The notes beneath the pieces were generated by a model that was not told the DNA's origin, searched no databases, and saw only the letters and a program-made list of their open reading frames with translations. Of a stretch of DNA of 64,000 nucleotides, positions 17,439 through 25,686 are shown one piece after another. The translations under genes were made by a program, and so were the position numbers. Numbering within the stretch: position 1 is the first letter of the stretch; each line of letters begins with the position of its first letter. The DNA is taken from contig NZ_CP034448.1 in assembly GCF_003952465.1 (NCBI RefSeq), forward strand, positions 1,798,001 to 1,862,000, in the 5' to 3' direction. This DNA is from Mesorhizobium sp. M1B.F.Ca.ET.045.04.1.1 (GTDB taxonomy: Bacteria; Pseudomonadota; Alphaproteobacteria; Rhizobiales; Rhizobiaceae).

Positions 17439-18098
17439 ATGAGCCTTCGTATCAACGATATCGCGCCGGACTTCACGGCCGAGACCACGCAAGGGACGAT
17501 CAATTTCCATCAGTGGATCGGTGACGGCTGGGCGGTGCTTTTCAGCCATCCAAAGAACTTCACGCCGGTCTGCACGACCGAGCTCGGCACGATGGCCGGG
17601 CTGGAAGGTGACTTCAAGAAGCGCAACGTCAAGATCATAGGCATTTCCGTCGACCCGGTATCGAGCCACGACAAGTGGCAGGCCGACATCAAGACCGCTA
17701 CCGGCCAGACGGTGAACTACCCGCTGATCGGCGACAAGGACCTCAAGGTCGCCAAGCTTTACGAGATGCTGCCGGCGGGCGCCGGCGAGAGCTCGGAAGG
17801 CCGCACGCCGGCCGACAACGCCACCGTGCGCTCTGTCTACGTCATCGGCCCCGACAAGAAGATCAAGCTGGTGCTGACCTATCCGATGACCACTGGCCGC
17901 AACTTCGATGAGATCCTGCGCGTCATCGATTCCATCCAGCTGACGGCCAAGCACCAGGTGGCGACGCCGGCGAACTGGAAGCAGGGCGAGGACGTCATCA
18001 TCACCGCAGCCGTCTCCAACGAGGACGCCATCAAGCGCTTCGGCGCCTACGAGACGGTGCTGCCGTATCTGAGAAAGACCAAGCAGCCGACGGCGTGA
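17439..18098 (+). CDS. 1-Cys peroxiredoxin (AhpC/TSA, Prx6-type)
   Basis: A 219-residue thiol peroxidase that reduces H2O2 and organic peroxides. The peroxidatic Cys45 lies in NFTPVCTTELG, the Prx6 motif. There is no second conserved resolving cysteine. The long C-terminal domain (residues 160-219) with VATPANWKQGEDVII is also typical of Prx6. The start MSLRINDIAPDF at 17439 matches the family; the longer frame adds 14 unlikely residues. It is monocistronic, followed by a repeat. Confidence 0.93.
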   Translation: MSLRINDIAPDFTAETTQGTINFHQWIGDGWAVLFSHPKNFTPVCTTELGTMAGLEGDFKKRNVKIIGISVDPVSSHDKWQADIKTATGQTVNYPLIGDKDLKVAKLYEMLPAGAGESSEGRTPADNATVRSVYVIGPDKKIKLVLTYPMTTGRNFDEILRVIDSIQLTAKHQVATPANWKQGEDVIITAAVSNEDAIKRFGAYETVLPYLRKTKQPTA

Positions 18099-18102
18099 GC
18101 TT

Positions 18103-18283
18103 TCCTTCTCCCCGTTCACGGGGAGAAGGTGCCGAAGGGCGGATGAGGAGCGGCGCGGCGCTTCGAGGTAATCGAGCCGCAGCTTCCGAATGTCTTGCCC
18201 TGAAACGGCAATCTCGCAGCCTCGGCGCCGCCCCTCATTGCCCTGCCGGGCATTTCTCCCCGTTTAGTGACGGGGAGAAAGGG
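18103..18283. repeat. RIME-like palindromic element between peroxiredoxin and rpoH
   Basis: Opens CCTTCTCCCCGTTCACGGGGAGAAGG and closes CTCCCCGTTTAGTGACGGGGAG, each a self-complementary hairpin. Inside are GGATGAGG and CCCCTCAT in inverted orientation. The same architecture appears at 57208-57352. It fills most of the 274-bp gap. Confidence 0.7.
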
Positions 18284-18323
18284 CTGGTTCGCCGCTTTCG
18301 CCAAATCGCCGACGTCAAAAACA

Positions 18324-18352
18324 AAAAAGGCGGCGCCGAAGCCCCGCCTTTT
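18324..18352. terminator. Terminator of rpoH
   Basis: AAAAAGGCGG and CCGCCTTTTT stem around a GCCGAAGC-type loop. On the minus strand it ends GCCTTTTTTGTTTTT, 20 bp after the rpoH stop; it may also stop plus-strand transcription from the peroxiredoxin gene. Confidence 0.85.
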
Positions 18353-18372
18353 TCTTTTCGATATCGAGCTTG

Positions 18373-19284
18373 TTAAGCGGCCGGCTGCGCCTCGATGGTG
18401 CGCAGCGCCTGGGCCTGGCGCTTGGCTGCGGCCTTGACCGCGTCCTGTACCTTCTCGAAGGCGCGCACCTCAATCTGGCGCACGCGCTCACGGCTGATGT
18501 CGAACTCGGCCGACAGCTCTTCCAGCGTCAGCGGTTCTTCGGCCAGGCGACGCGCCTCGAAGATGCGCCGCTCGCGATCGTTGAGCACCGACAGAGCGCC
18601 CGACAGCATCGAGCGCCGGTTTTCCAGCTCGTCCTGCTCGATCAGCATTTCTTCCTGGCTTTCGTGGTCGTCGACCAGCCAGTCCTGCCATTCGCCGGAC
18701 TCGCCCTCGCTCGCCCTGATCGGGGCGTTGAGCGAAGCGTCGCCCGACAGGCGGCGGTTCATCGACACCACCTCAGCCTCGGACACGTTGAGGCGCGTGG
18801 CGATCTCGGCGATCTGGTCGGGCTTCAAATCGCCGTCGTCGAGCGCCTGGATTCTGCCCTTCACCTTGCGCAGGTTGAAGAACAGGCGCTTCTGGTTGGC
18901 GGTGGTGCCCATCTTGACCAGGCTCCACGAGCGCAGGATGTATTCCTGGATCGAGGCCTTGATCCACCACATAGCGTAGGTGGCGAGCCGGAAACCACGC
19001 TCCGGTTCGAATTTCTTCACGGCCTGCATGAGGCCGACATTGCCTTCCGAGATCACCTCGCCGATCGGCAGGCCGTAGCCGCGATAGCCCATGGCGATCT
19101 TGGCGACGAGCCGCAAATGGCTGGTGACGAGCTTGTGCGCGGCGGAAGTGTCCTGATGCTCGGCATAACGCTTGGCGAGCATGTACTCTTCCTGCGGCTG
19201 CAGCATCGGAAAGCGACGGATTTCTTCCAGGTAACGGGCGAGACCGCCCTCACCGGAAACGATACTGGGTAATGACTGGGCCAT
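18373..19284 (-). CDS. rpoH: RNA polymerase sigma factor RpoH (sigma-32)
   Basis: A 303-residue heat-shock sigma factor. Region 2 contains HLRLVAKIAMGYRGYGLP, EGNVGLMQAV and FEPERGFRLATYAMWWIKASIQEYI. The RpoH box QKRLFFNLR is at residues 131-139. Region 4.2 ends FDISRERVRQIEVRAFEKV. Rhizobia usually have two or more RpoH paralogs; the neighbouring rluD gives the standard alphaproteobacterial rluD-rpoH order. The start MAQSLPSIVSGEGGL at 19284 is the family N terminus. It is transcribed after rluD with a 211-bp gap, so a separate promoter is likely. Confidence 0.95.
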   Translation of the reverse strand: MAQSLPSIVSGEGGLARYLEEIRRFPMLQPQEEYMLAKRYAEHQDTSAAHKLVTSHLRLVAKIAMGYRGYGLPIGEVISEGNVGLMQAVKKFEPERGFRLATYAMWWIKASIQEYILRSWSLVKMGTTANQKRLFFNLRKVKGRIQALDDGDLKPDQIAEIATRLNVSEAEVVSMNRRLSGDASLNAPIRASEGESGEWQDWLVDDHESQEEMLIEQDELENRRSMLSGALSVLNDRERRIFEARRLAEEPLTLEELSAEFDISRERVRQIEVRAFEKVQDAVKAAAKRQAQALRTIEAQPAA

Positions 19285-19495
19285 GATTAGCGCCCCCTCT
19301 CTATTGGAGTGATGCCCCCGAAACGCGGCGGGCATGTGACGCGAATGCCAATCGGCTCATCCGCGGCAGCGGGTGTATATAGGAACAAAACCAGAAAGGA
19401 CAGGCATTTGTTCAACACAAAACAGTGTGTCACGCTTAAGTGAACAACGCCAGTCAGGTTTTTTGATGGCTGGTTTGAAGCGTCTTGATGGCGGC

Positions 19496-20551
19496 TCAGA
19501 GCTTGCGGAAACCGCCGACGAGTTCCTCCATGTCCCTCGGCATCGGCGCCTCGAACCTCATCGTTAGATGGGTAGCCGGATGGCGGAATTCAAGGAGCCA
19601 GGCGTGGAGCGCCTGCCGGGAAAATGCAGTGACCTCGCTTTTCAGCGGCTCCGGCAGCCGGTTGGCCTTGGTGCGGAAGGCCTGGCCGTAATCCGGATCG
19701 CCGATCACGGGATGGCCGATATGCGCCATATGGACCCTGATCTGGTGCGTGCGGCCGGTCTCCAGCCGGCATTCGACCAGACTTGCCGTGGCGAAGGCCT
19801 TCTGCCCTTCGCCGAAGCGTTCGACCACGCTGAAATGGGTGACCGCATGGCGGGCGTCGTCGCGTCCTTCGGGAACCACCGCGCGGCGGACGCGGTCAGC
19901 GGCGCGGCCGAGCGCGGCGTCGACGGTGCCGCTCGGCCGCTGCGGAATGCCCCAGACCAGCGCCAGGTAAGCGCGCTCGAGATCGCCGGTGCGGCCATGG
20001 TCGGCGAAGGCCTCCGACAGCGCCTTGTGGGCGCGATCGGTCTTGGCCACCACCATAACACCGCTCGTCTCCTTGTCGAGGCGATGGACGATGCCCGGCC
20101 GCCTGACGCCGCCGATACCGGAGAGGCTGTCGCCGCAATGGTGGATCAGCGCGTTGACCAGCGTGCCGGTCCAGTTGCCGGCGCCGGGATGGACGACCAG
20201 ACCCGCCGGCTTGTTGATAACGATCAACTCGTCGTCTTCGTAGAGGATATCGAGCGGGATCGCCTCGCCCTGCGGCTCGGCCGGTTGCGGTTCCGGCATG
20301 ACGACCGAGACGTGCTCGCCGACCGCCATCTTGCGCTTGGCCTCCTCTACCGGTCTGCCGGCGATCGAGACGGCGCCCTGCTTGATAAGGGCCTGAACGC
20401 GGCTGCGTGAAATGTCGGGGCCAAGCCTTGCGGCCAGCCATTGGTCGAGGCGCTGCCCTGCGGCATCCGCGCCGGCTTCCAGAATGACGGCTTCGTTCCC
20501 GGTCGATTCATCCCCTATCAAAATCGGGGTCTCTTCGTTATGAGCGCTCAT
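19496..20551 (-). CDS. RluA/RluD family rRNA pseudouridine synthase
   Basis: A 351-residue enzyme with an N-terminal S4 RNA-binding domain (residues 33-80, RLDQWLAARLGPDISRSRVQ). The catalytic domain carries the RluA-family motif HRLDKETSG with Asp159, preceded by INKPAGLVVHPG. The best match is RluD, which modifies 23S rRNA helix 69; position specificity is not readable from sequence alone. It is upstream of rpoH and only 26 bp from a divergent membrane protein gene. Confidence 0.92.
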   Translation of the reverse strand: MSAHNEETPILIGDESTGNEAVILEAGADAAGQRLDQWLAARLGPDISRSRVQALIKQGAVSIAGRPVEEAKRKMAVGEHVSVVMPEPQPAEPQGEAIPLDILYEDDELIVINKPAGLVVHPGAGNWTGTLVNALIHHCGDSLSGIGGVRRPGIVHRLDKETSGVMVVAKTDRAHKALSEAFADHGRTGDLERAYLALVWGIPQRPSGTVDAALGRAADRVRRAVVPEGRDDARHAVTHFSVVERFGEGQKAFATASLVECRLETGRTHQIRVHMAHIGHPVIGDPDYGQAFRTKANRLPEPLKSEVTAFSRQALHAWLLEFRHPATHLTMRFEAPMPRDMEELVGGFRKL

Positions 20552-20577
20552 CGAAACCCGTTGCGGATTGTTTAGCC

Positions 20578-20946
20578 ATGGCCCGGCCCATCGACGAAGA
20601 AGATGAAGAGAAGCCGCTCGACCCCGCTGCCGAAAAGGTGCGCAGGAAGCTCATCCGCTTCATGATCGTCAATCTCGGCCTGCTGTTCCTCGCCCTTATG
20701 GTGGTGATCGGGGCGCTTGTCTACAAAGCCCGCAATGCGCCGGTTGCCGGATCGGCACCCGCCGGCGACGTCCAGGCCCCGGCCGGCGCGCCGCTCAGCG
20801 GCGACATCGTGCTGCCGGTCCGCGCCAGAGTGGTCAGCCAGTCGCTGTCCGGCAATCGGCTGTCGATCGATGCCGAGCTTGCCGACGGCAGCCGTTCCAT
20901 CTTCGTCTACGACATTGCCGAGCGCCGCATGATCGGCAATCCGTAA
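20578..20946 (+). CDS. Single-pass membrane protein of unknown function (DUF6476-like)
   Basis: A 122-residue protein with an acidic N-terminal tail (ARPIDEEDEEKPLD) and one transmembrane helix (about residues 28-49, FMIVNLGLLFLALMVVIGALVY). A small C-terminal domain follows, with RLSIDAELADGSRSIFVYD, probably periplasmic. It is conserved opposite rluD in rhizobia and I associate it with the DUF6476 group, though without certainty. It is followed after 3 bp by a VOC gene, so the two form an operon. Confidence 0.75.
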   Translation: MARPIDEEDEEKPLDPAAEKVRRKLIRFMIVNLGLLFLALMVVIGALVYKARNAPVAGSAPAGDVQAPAGAPLSGDIVLPVRARVVSQSLSGNRLSIDAELADGSRSIFVYDIAERRMIGNP

Positions 20947-20949
20947 CAA

Positions 20950-21378
20950 ATGAGCCCGCAACAAATGAGCGGCTTTGCCGAAAAACGCTGCATTGCGACG
21001 GTGGCGCTCGTCGTCGAAAACTATGACGAGGCGATCGCCTGGTATGTCGAGCGGCTCGGCTTCGTGCTGACCGACGATGTCGACCTCGGCGGCGGCAAGC
21101 GCTGGGTGACGGTCACGCCGGCAAATGGACAAGGCGCGCGGCTGTTGCTTGCGGAGGCTTCCGGCGAGACGCAGGCGAGCCGCATCGGCGACCAGACCGG
21201 CGGCAGGGTGTTTCTCTTCCTCGAGACGGACGACTTCGCGCGCGACCATCAGGCGATGCTTGGCAGGGGCGTCGAGTTTCGCGAGGCGCCGCGCTTCGAG
21301 GTCTATGGCACAGTGGCGGTGTTTGCCGATCTCTACGGCAATCTCTGGGACCTGATCGAGCCGAAACGGCAGGGTTGA
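20950..21378 (+). CDS. VOC/glyoxalase-fold protein
   Basis: A 142-residue single-domain vicinal oxygen chelate protein. The opening beta-alpha motif is IATVALVVENYDEAIAWYVERLGF (positions 15-38). A closing metal-ligand region VYGTVAVFADLYGNLWDLIE contains the usual C-terminal Glu. The N-terminal His ligand position is occupied by Thr/Ala, so metal binding is uncertain; resistance proteins of the superfamily also lack it. M6 (20965) is an alternative start. It is co-transcribed with the preceding membrane protein gene. Confidence 0.82.
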   Translation: MSPQQMSGFAEKRCIATVALVVENYDEAIAWYVERLGFVLTDDVDLGGGKRWVTVTPANGQGARLLLAEASGETQASRIGDQTGGRVFLFLETDDFARDHQAMLGRGVEFREAPRFEVYGTVAVFADLYGNLWDLIEPKRQG

Positions 21379-21463
21379 CAGGGGCAGTCTGCAAAGTCCG
21401 GGAACAGTCCGAAACCCCAGTTGCTTTTTCGATGCCGTCATCCTATGTAGCCGGTTCTTGAGC

Positions 21464-21538
21464 GCGCCCATCGTCTAGCGGTCAGGACACCGCCCTCTCA
21501 CGGCGGGAACAGGGGTTCGATTCCCCTTGGGCGTACCA
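21464..21538 (+). tRNA. tRNA-Glu (anticodon CTC)
   Basis: A 75-nt cloverleaf. The acceptor stem pairs GCGCCCA with TGGGCGT. The anticodon stem CCGCC/GGCGG carries loop CTCTCAC (anticodon CTC). The T arm is AGGGGTTCGATTCCCCT, and CCA is encoded. A good promoter lies upstream: TTGCTT (21421-21426), 17 bases, TATGTA (21444-21449). Confidence 0.96.
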
Positions 21539-21564
21539 AGCTTTTCTCAGGATTTGCGCCGAGT

Positions 21565-21915
21565 CTATGTGCCGGCTTCGGTCTTTTCGCGGGACGCTTG
21601 CTCCAACAACCGCGATAGGTGTTGGAGGTGCATCGATTGGGCATCTTCAAGCAACTGCAGGAAGTTGGCCGCCTTCCCTCGCGGCAACCGACGGTGCTTT
21701 AGTGCAGCGATCCGCGCGCGCTGGCGCTTGATGTGCCGCTCAGCTTGCAGAACGTGCCGTTCCGCCATTTGGATGTCGTTCGCCAGTGCCATGAGCCGTA
21801 AACGGTCGGACGGGTAGGGGGTTCCGTCAGGGAAGACACCATCTGAAACGCGGCCCAGTGACTGGAGCCGATTCAGGCTAAAGCTGCCGGCGACGGATCG
21901 TTTCGGCGAGCTCAC
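21565..21915 (-). CDS. Small helical protein of unknown function
   Basis: Up to 116 residues from a GTG at 21915. The conserved-looking core begins MALANDIQMAERHVLQAERHI at M42 (21792). The core is an amphipathic, His/Arg-rich helical hairpin of 75 residues; short proteins of this pattern are common in rhizobia. No convincing ribosome site precedes either start, so the N terminus is uncertain. It lies between tRNA-Glu and the cyclase gene, on the cyclase strand. Confidence 0.6.
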   Translation of the reverse strand: MSSPKRSVAGSFSLNRLQSLGRVSDGVFPDGTPYPSDRLRLMALANDIQMAERHVLQAERHIKRQRARIAALKHRRLPRGKAANFLQLLEDAQSMHLQHLSRLLEQASREKTEAGT

Positions 21916-22018
21916 GCGATTGGGCTCGTTGGCGCCTCTCCCTCGAAGGGTGGAAGCCAGGAATAGTCGGCCCTTAGCACCGGCCAGCGAAGCTGCGTGC
22001 GACGCGCATGGCTGGGCT

Positions 22019-23161
22019 CTATTCCGGCAAGCCGAAAAGCGTTTGCGCGCCTGCTATTCCTCTTAGCGTATGACTGCCCATGGCGATCATCGGCTCGGTA
22101 GTTTCTGCCTCGAACACTGTCGACGCGAGCACCGTCCGTCCTAACGGCTTGCACAGCCCTTCGATGCGGCTAACAAGATTTACAGCCTTGCCGATCGCGG
22201 TGAAGTCCAACCTGCCGGCAGTGCCGATATTCCCCCAAAGTATCTCGCCGACATGCAGGCCAATGCCATATCCGAGCTCAGGGCCCCCATTGCGGCGGCG
22301 AGTTTGGTTGAGATGATCTATCCCGGCGCGCGTGGCCTTCACGGCGCGTACCGCCGCGTCACATGCGGCCCTTGCATCGCGCTCGCCAATCGGGAAAATC
22401 GCGAGGACGCCATCACCTATAAACTTGAGAACCTCGCCACCAAATGCGTGCACCGCGCCGGCGACACAATCGAACCAGGCATCAAGTACCGATACGATCT
22501 CGTCTGCATCCTGAACCTCGGATAGATCGGTGAAACCTCGAAGGTCCGCGCACAGAAGCGCAGCCCGTATCGTCTCTCCCTTTACTCGACGAGAATGACC
22601 GTTGAGCACATGTGCTGCACTGCGCTTTCCCAAATATGCTTCGAGCAATTCGCGTTTCGCAGACCGTTCTGCGAGTGCGGTCATCGGAGCCGCGGCAAAC
22701 CGGGAGATTTGCCGCAGCAGCTCCGACTGCGCCTCATCCGGGGTGTGATCGAACGCCCACACCAAAGTCGGTGCGACACCGCCCGCTCCCTCGTCGAACA
22801 CGATCGCCCGCGTCGTACCAAGCCACTCCCGCAGCACGAGCCGGGGATCGGCATTCTGGCGGTCGGCGCCTATTCCCAAAGCCTCGACCACTTCATCGCT
22901 AGGCGCTCGCCAGAGCCAGATGCGGCGTGAAATGATCGGGTTGGGAGCATCCTGCGCCAGCGCGCCGGCAATGATCGGCAAGCCGTCTTCCATCAAATGC
23001 GTTGAGAGCTGCAATAGAAGTCGCCCGCCGCCGCCAATATGCGCGGCGTCGTCCAGAAGGAATGAAAGCGAGTTTGCGAGAAGCATCGGTAGAAGGTCAC
23101 TCGGCACCAGCTTATGCTTACGCCTCGAACATCTTCTTGCAACTCCCCACATTCGCTTCAA
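22019..23161 (-). CDS. Class III adenylate/guanylate cyclase family protein
   Basis: A 380-residue soluble protein. The N-terminal half (1-190) is an uncharacterised sensory region common to rhizobial cyclases. The C-terminal catalytic domain (195-378) has metal aspartates D206 (CADLRGFTD) and D250 (FIGDGVLAIF) and base-contacting Lys246. The transition-state Asn328 and Arg332 are also present. The second base-selecting position, usually Asp, is Lys325 (AIGKAVNLV), so nucleotide preference is open. Product is probably cAMP. It is divergent from the SRPBCC gene. Confidence 0.88.
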   Translation of the reverse strand: MKRMWGVARRCSRRKHKLVPSDLLPMLLANSLSFLLDDAAHIGGGGRLLLQLSTHLMEDGLPIIAGALAQDAPNPIISRRIWLWRAPSDEVVEALGIGADRQNADPRLVLREWLGTTRAIVFDEGAGGVAPTLVWAFDHTPDEAQSELLRQISRFAAAPMTALAERSAKRELLEAYLGKRSAAHVLNGHSRRVKGETIRAALLCADLRGFTDLSEVQDADEIVSVLDAWFDCVAGAVHAFGGEVLKFIGDGVLAIFPIGERDARAACDAAVRAVKATRAGIDHLNQTRRRNGGPELGYGIGLHVGEILWGNIGTAGRLDFTAIGKAVNLVSRIEGLCKPLGRTVLASTVFEAETTEPMIAMGSHTLRGIAGAQTLFGLPE

Positions 23162-23180
23162 TCATGCACGGCATTCGATG

Positions 23181-23210
23181 CGGATGTGACCTGGGCGGAT
23201 GTGACCTGGA
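23181..23210. repeat. 15-bp tandem duplication before the SRPBCC gene
   Basis: CGGATGTGACCTGGG and CGGATGTGACCTGGA are adjacent, ending 7 bp before the SRPBCC start. It sits in the 56-bp gap to the divergent cyclase, where it could duplicate a binding or spacing element. Confidence 0.75.
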
Positions 23211-23217
23211 GTGAGCA

Positions 23218-23658
23218 ATGGCGGAATCGGTTTACACAGAGATTGAGGTCGCGGCGCCACAGGCGACCGTGTTCGCGCTTTTGACGGATCCGGACCAGAT
23301 CGTGCGATGGATCGGGACCGAAGCGAATTTGGATGCAACCCCGGGCGGTCTGTTCCTCGTCAATGTCGGTGGTCGCCATGTGGCGCGCGGTGAGTTCACC
23401 GAGGTGATCCCGGTCCACCGTCTTGCCTACAGTTTTGGCTGGGAAGACAACGAGACCGTGCCGCCCGGCTCCAGCCATGTCGAGATCGACCTGATCGCGA
23501 GGGATGCGGGGACACTGATCCGCTTCACGCACAGCGGACTGCCGAACGCAAAGGAGCGTGACAGCCATCGAAAGGGATGGGAGCACTACCTCTCAAGGCT
23601 GAAGATCACCGCCGATGGGGGACATGTCGATCCCGACGTGCCGATGAAGAACATGTGA
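23218..23658 (+). CDS. SRPBCC/AHSA1-domain protein
   Basis: A 146-residue START-like (AHSA1) domain: the first strand VYTEIEVAAPQATVFALLTDPDQIVRWIG (positions 5-33), the central GGLFLVNVGGRHVARGEFTEVIP, and a C-terminal helix GWEHYLSRLKI. Such proteins bind hydrophobic ligands in a helix-grip pocket; many are transcribed with ArsR regulators, but none is adjacent here. It is divergent from the cyclase. No typical ribosome site is seen apart from GGAG 8 bases upstream. Confidence 0.85.
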   Translation: MAESVYTEIEVAAPQATVFALLTDPDQIVRWIGTEANLDATPGGLFLVNVGGRHVARGEFTEVIPVHRLAYSFGWEDNETVPPGSSHVEIDLIARDAGTLIRFTHSGLPNAKERDSHRKGWEHYLSRLKITADGGHVDPDVPMKNM

Positions 23659-23926
23659 TTTACATCTAAGGGTCGCGCATTCTTCGGCGCCGGCAAGCAC
23701 GGATCGCCGATCGGGCCGCCTGGGTCCTGAAGCACCAGCGCTTCTGGCGCAACGCCTCGGATTGAATTAGCATCCGCGCATCAAAAGCTCCGGCCGCATT
23801 CCTGCAGGATGCGGAATGCGGAGCGCAGGGAGCGAAGCCGGGCGGCGATCACGTGCCGAGCGCTGATCAAAATGCGACTGGGCATCTGAACCGGCGGCAA
23901 GGCGCGGGGTGTCCGGGAGGAGCCAG

Positions 23927-24508
23927 ATGCAGAAACTACAATCGCAAGGCGTCCATCACATCACGCTGGTTGGTGCCAATCGCCAGACCTCGATCGATTT
24001 TTGGGAAGGCGTGCTTGGCATGCCCTTCATTTTCGAGCAGCCCAATCTCGACAAGGCGAGCGAAAGCCACCTCTATTTCGACCCCGGCGACGGCCGGCTG
24101 ATCACGGTCTTCGCCGACGAGAGCCGCGAGGCGGTCAAGCGGCGCACGCCGACCGATACGGGCTGCGTCCACCACATCGCGTTCTCGGTGTCGCGGGTGA
24201 CCTTCCTGCAGGCGGTCGCCCGGCTCGACGAGCGCGCCATCAAGCACAGTGGCGTCAAGGATCGCGGCTTCATGGATTCGATCTATTTCGAGGATCCGCT
24301 CGGCCTTCTGATCGAGCTCGCCTCGTACCGCTTCGAGCCGCCGGCCGGTTTCACCCATGCCGACGTGCTGATGGCGGCGCACAAGATCCGCGTCGCGCGC
24401 GGCGACTACAACATCGCCGAAGTGCACCTTGCCGACGCCATCCAGGCGCTGGTCGAGCGATCGCGCGAAACATTGTCCGAGAACCGGGCGGCGAAGAATC
24501 CATACTGA
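23927..24508 (+). CDS. VOC/glyoxalase-family protein
   Basis: A 193-residue vicinal oxygen chelate protein with two half-modules: GVHHITLVGANRQTSIDFWE (His ligand) and CVHHIAFSV, closing with YFEDPLGLLIELAS (Glu ligand). A C-terminal helical extension (residues 140-193) has HADVLMAAHKIRVARGDYNI. The metal-site residues are intact. Substrate is unknown; extradiol dioxygenase-like annotations are common. GGGAGG precedes the ATG at 23927. It ends 22 bp before the GST-like gene, forming a probable operon. Confidence 0.85.
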   Translation: MQKLQSQGVHHITLVGANRQTSIDFWEGVLGMPFIFEQPNLDKASESHLYFDPGDGRLITVFADESREAVKRRTPTDTGCVHHIAFSVSRVTFLQAVARLDERAIKHSGVKDRGFMDSIYFEDPLGLLIELASYRFEPPAGFTHADVLMAAHKIRVARGDYNIAEVHLADAIQALVERSRETLSENRAAKNPY

Positions 24509-24530
24509 ACAGGTCAGAGGGAGGACCAAG

Positions 24531-25400
24531 ATGGCAAAGACAGCCACAAAAGGAACCAAGAAGGTAACGGCCAAACCAACAGCGAGGCTGGCGGCGAAAG
24601 CCGCGGCAAAGGCCGCGCCCAAAGCGGCGGCAAAAGCCGCACCTAAAGCGACGGCAAAGGCCGCGCCTAAAGCGACGGCAAAAGCCAAGGCGAAGCCAGC
24701 CAGGAAAGCTGGCGTGAAACTCAGCATGCTGAGGCCGAGCGTCAACAACATGACGGTCAGGGTGTTCACGCGTGCGGCTGGGCTCGACCATTCCGAGACC
24801 GACGCCTGGGGCCTGACGCGCACGCCTGAATTCCTGGCGCGCAACCCGGCGCATCTGACGCCGATGATCGAGGACAAAGGTCTTCCCAGGGGCGTGCTCT
24901 GGGAGAGCTGCGCCATCATGCAGTATCTCGCCAACAAGCACGGGCTCGATAAGTTCTATCCGAAGGCGCCGGCCAAGCGGGCAATGGTCGACAGCGCCAT
25001 GTTCTACCTGGTCGGCACGCTCTATCCCTATGTGGCCAGAGCCACCTATCCGGCGCTCGGCTTTCCGCAATATGCCGGCGAGGTCGGCCATAGCGACGCC
25101 CACCCCGACAGGAAATCGGAGGCGCAGAAGGCGGCTGCCGCGGCGATCGCCGAGCCGCTGGAGGTGTTTCACTCCTTCTTCAGGGACGGCAAGCCGTTCA
25201 TCGGCGGTGCCAACCCGTCGATCGCAGACATCCGGCTGGCGGCGACGCTCGAATTCCTGGCCGTCATCGACTACGCGCTGCCCAAATGGGCGAAGGACTA
25301 TATGGCCGCGATCGAGAAGAAGCTCGGCAATGCCTATGCAGAGCCGGCCGGCGACGTGCGCGGCTACATCGCCCATGTGAAGACGCAGGCCACGGCTTGA
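24531..25400 (+). CDS. Glutathione S-transferase-like protein with histone-H1-like N-terminal tail
   Basis: A 289-residue protein. Residues 1-62 are almost only Lys, Ala, Pro and Thr in repeating AAPKA/AAKAAPK units, like bacterial histone-H1-type nucleoid tails. From about residue 65 a GST follows: a thioredoxin-like part (KLSMLRPSVNNMTVRVFTRAAGL, positions 63-85) with the cis-Pro/ES region HLTPMIEDKG...LWESCAIMQYLA, and an all-helical C-terminal domain with GGANPSIADIRLAATLEF. The usual N-terminal GST catalytic stretch is partly replaced (SMLRPSVNN). The tail could bind DNA or RNA, or be a repeat expansion. It is in an operon with the upstream VOC gene. Confidence 0.85.
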   Translation: MAKTATKGTKKVTAKPTARLAAKAAAKAAPKAAAKAAPKATAKAAPKATAKAKAKPARKAGVKLSMLRPSVNNMTVRVFTRAAGLDHSETDAWGLTRTPEFLARNPAHLTPMIEDKGLPRGVLWESCAIMQYLANKHGLDKFYPKAPAKRAMVDSAMFYLVGTLYPYVARATYPALGFPQYAGEVGHSDAHPDRKSEAQKAAAAAIAEPLEVFHSFFRDGKPFIGGANPSIADIRLAATLEFLAVIDYALPKWAKDYMAAIEKKLGNAYAEPAGDVRGYIAHVKTQATA

Positions 25401-25632
25401 GAAACCCGTGGGATTAGGGATTCGTTAACCAAAGCCCTGTCTAGTGTCTCAGTCCTCGCTGCGACCACGGATGTACTGGCGCGATGCCGAGGCTAGGGAA
25501 AGGTCGGCTCATTGCCGGCCTTTTGCTTTTCCGGCGACGGTCGTGCCGGCATCACGCCAACATGATTTTGCCGGGGTCAACCGCGTTGAAATCCTATTGT
25601 CATCCTCCTCGTTGATCGTACCATACCGGCAA

Positions 25633-25664
25633 GCGAATGGGCGAATTGGCGAATGGGCGAATTG
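25633..25664. repeat. Short tandem repeat
   Basis: Two copies of the 16-mer made of GCGAATGG and GCGAATTG, followed by a third partial GCGAA. It lies in the leader of the periplasmic protein gene at 25687. Confidence 0.85.
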
Positions 25665-25686
25665 GCGAAAGCGAGGAGGACCAGCG

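Noticed and set aside
21464..23161. tRNA-Glu as integration site of an island carrying the cyclase
   Set aside because: No repeat of the tRNA 3' end, integrase or base-composition shift was seen in the window.
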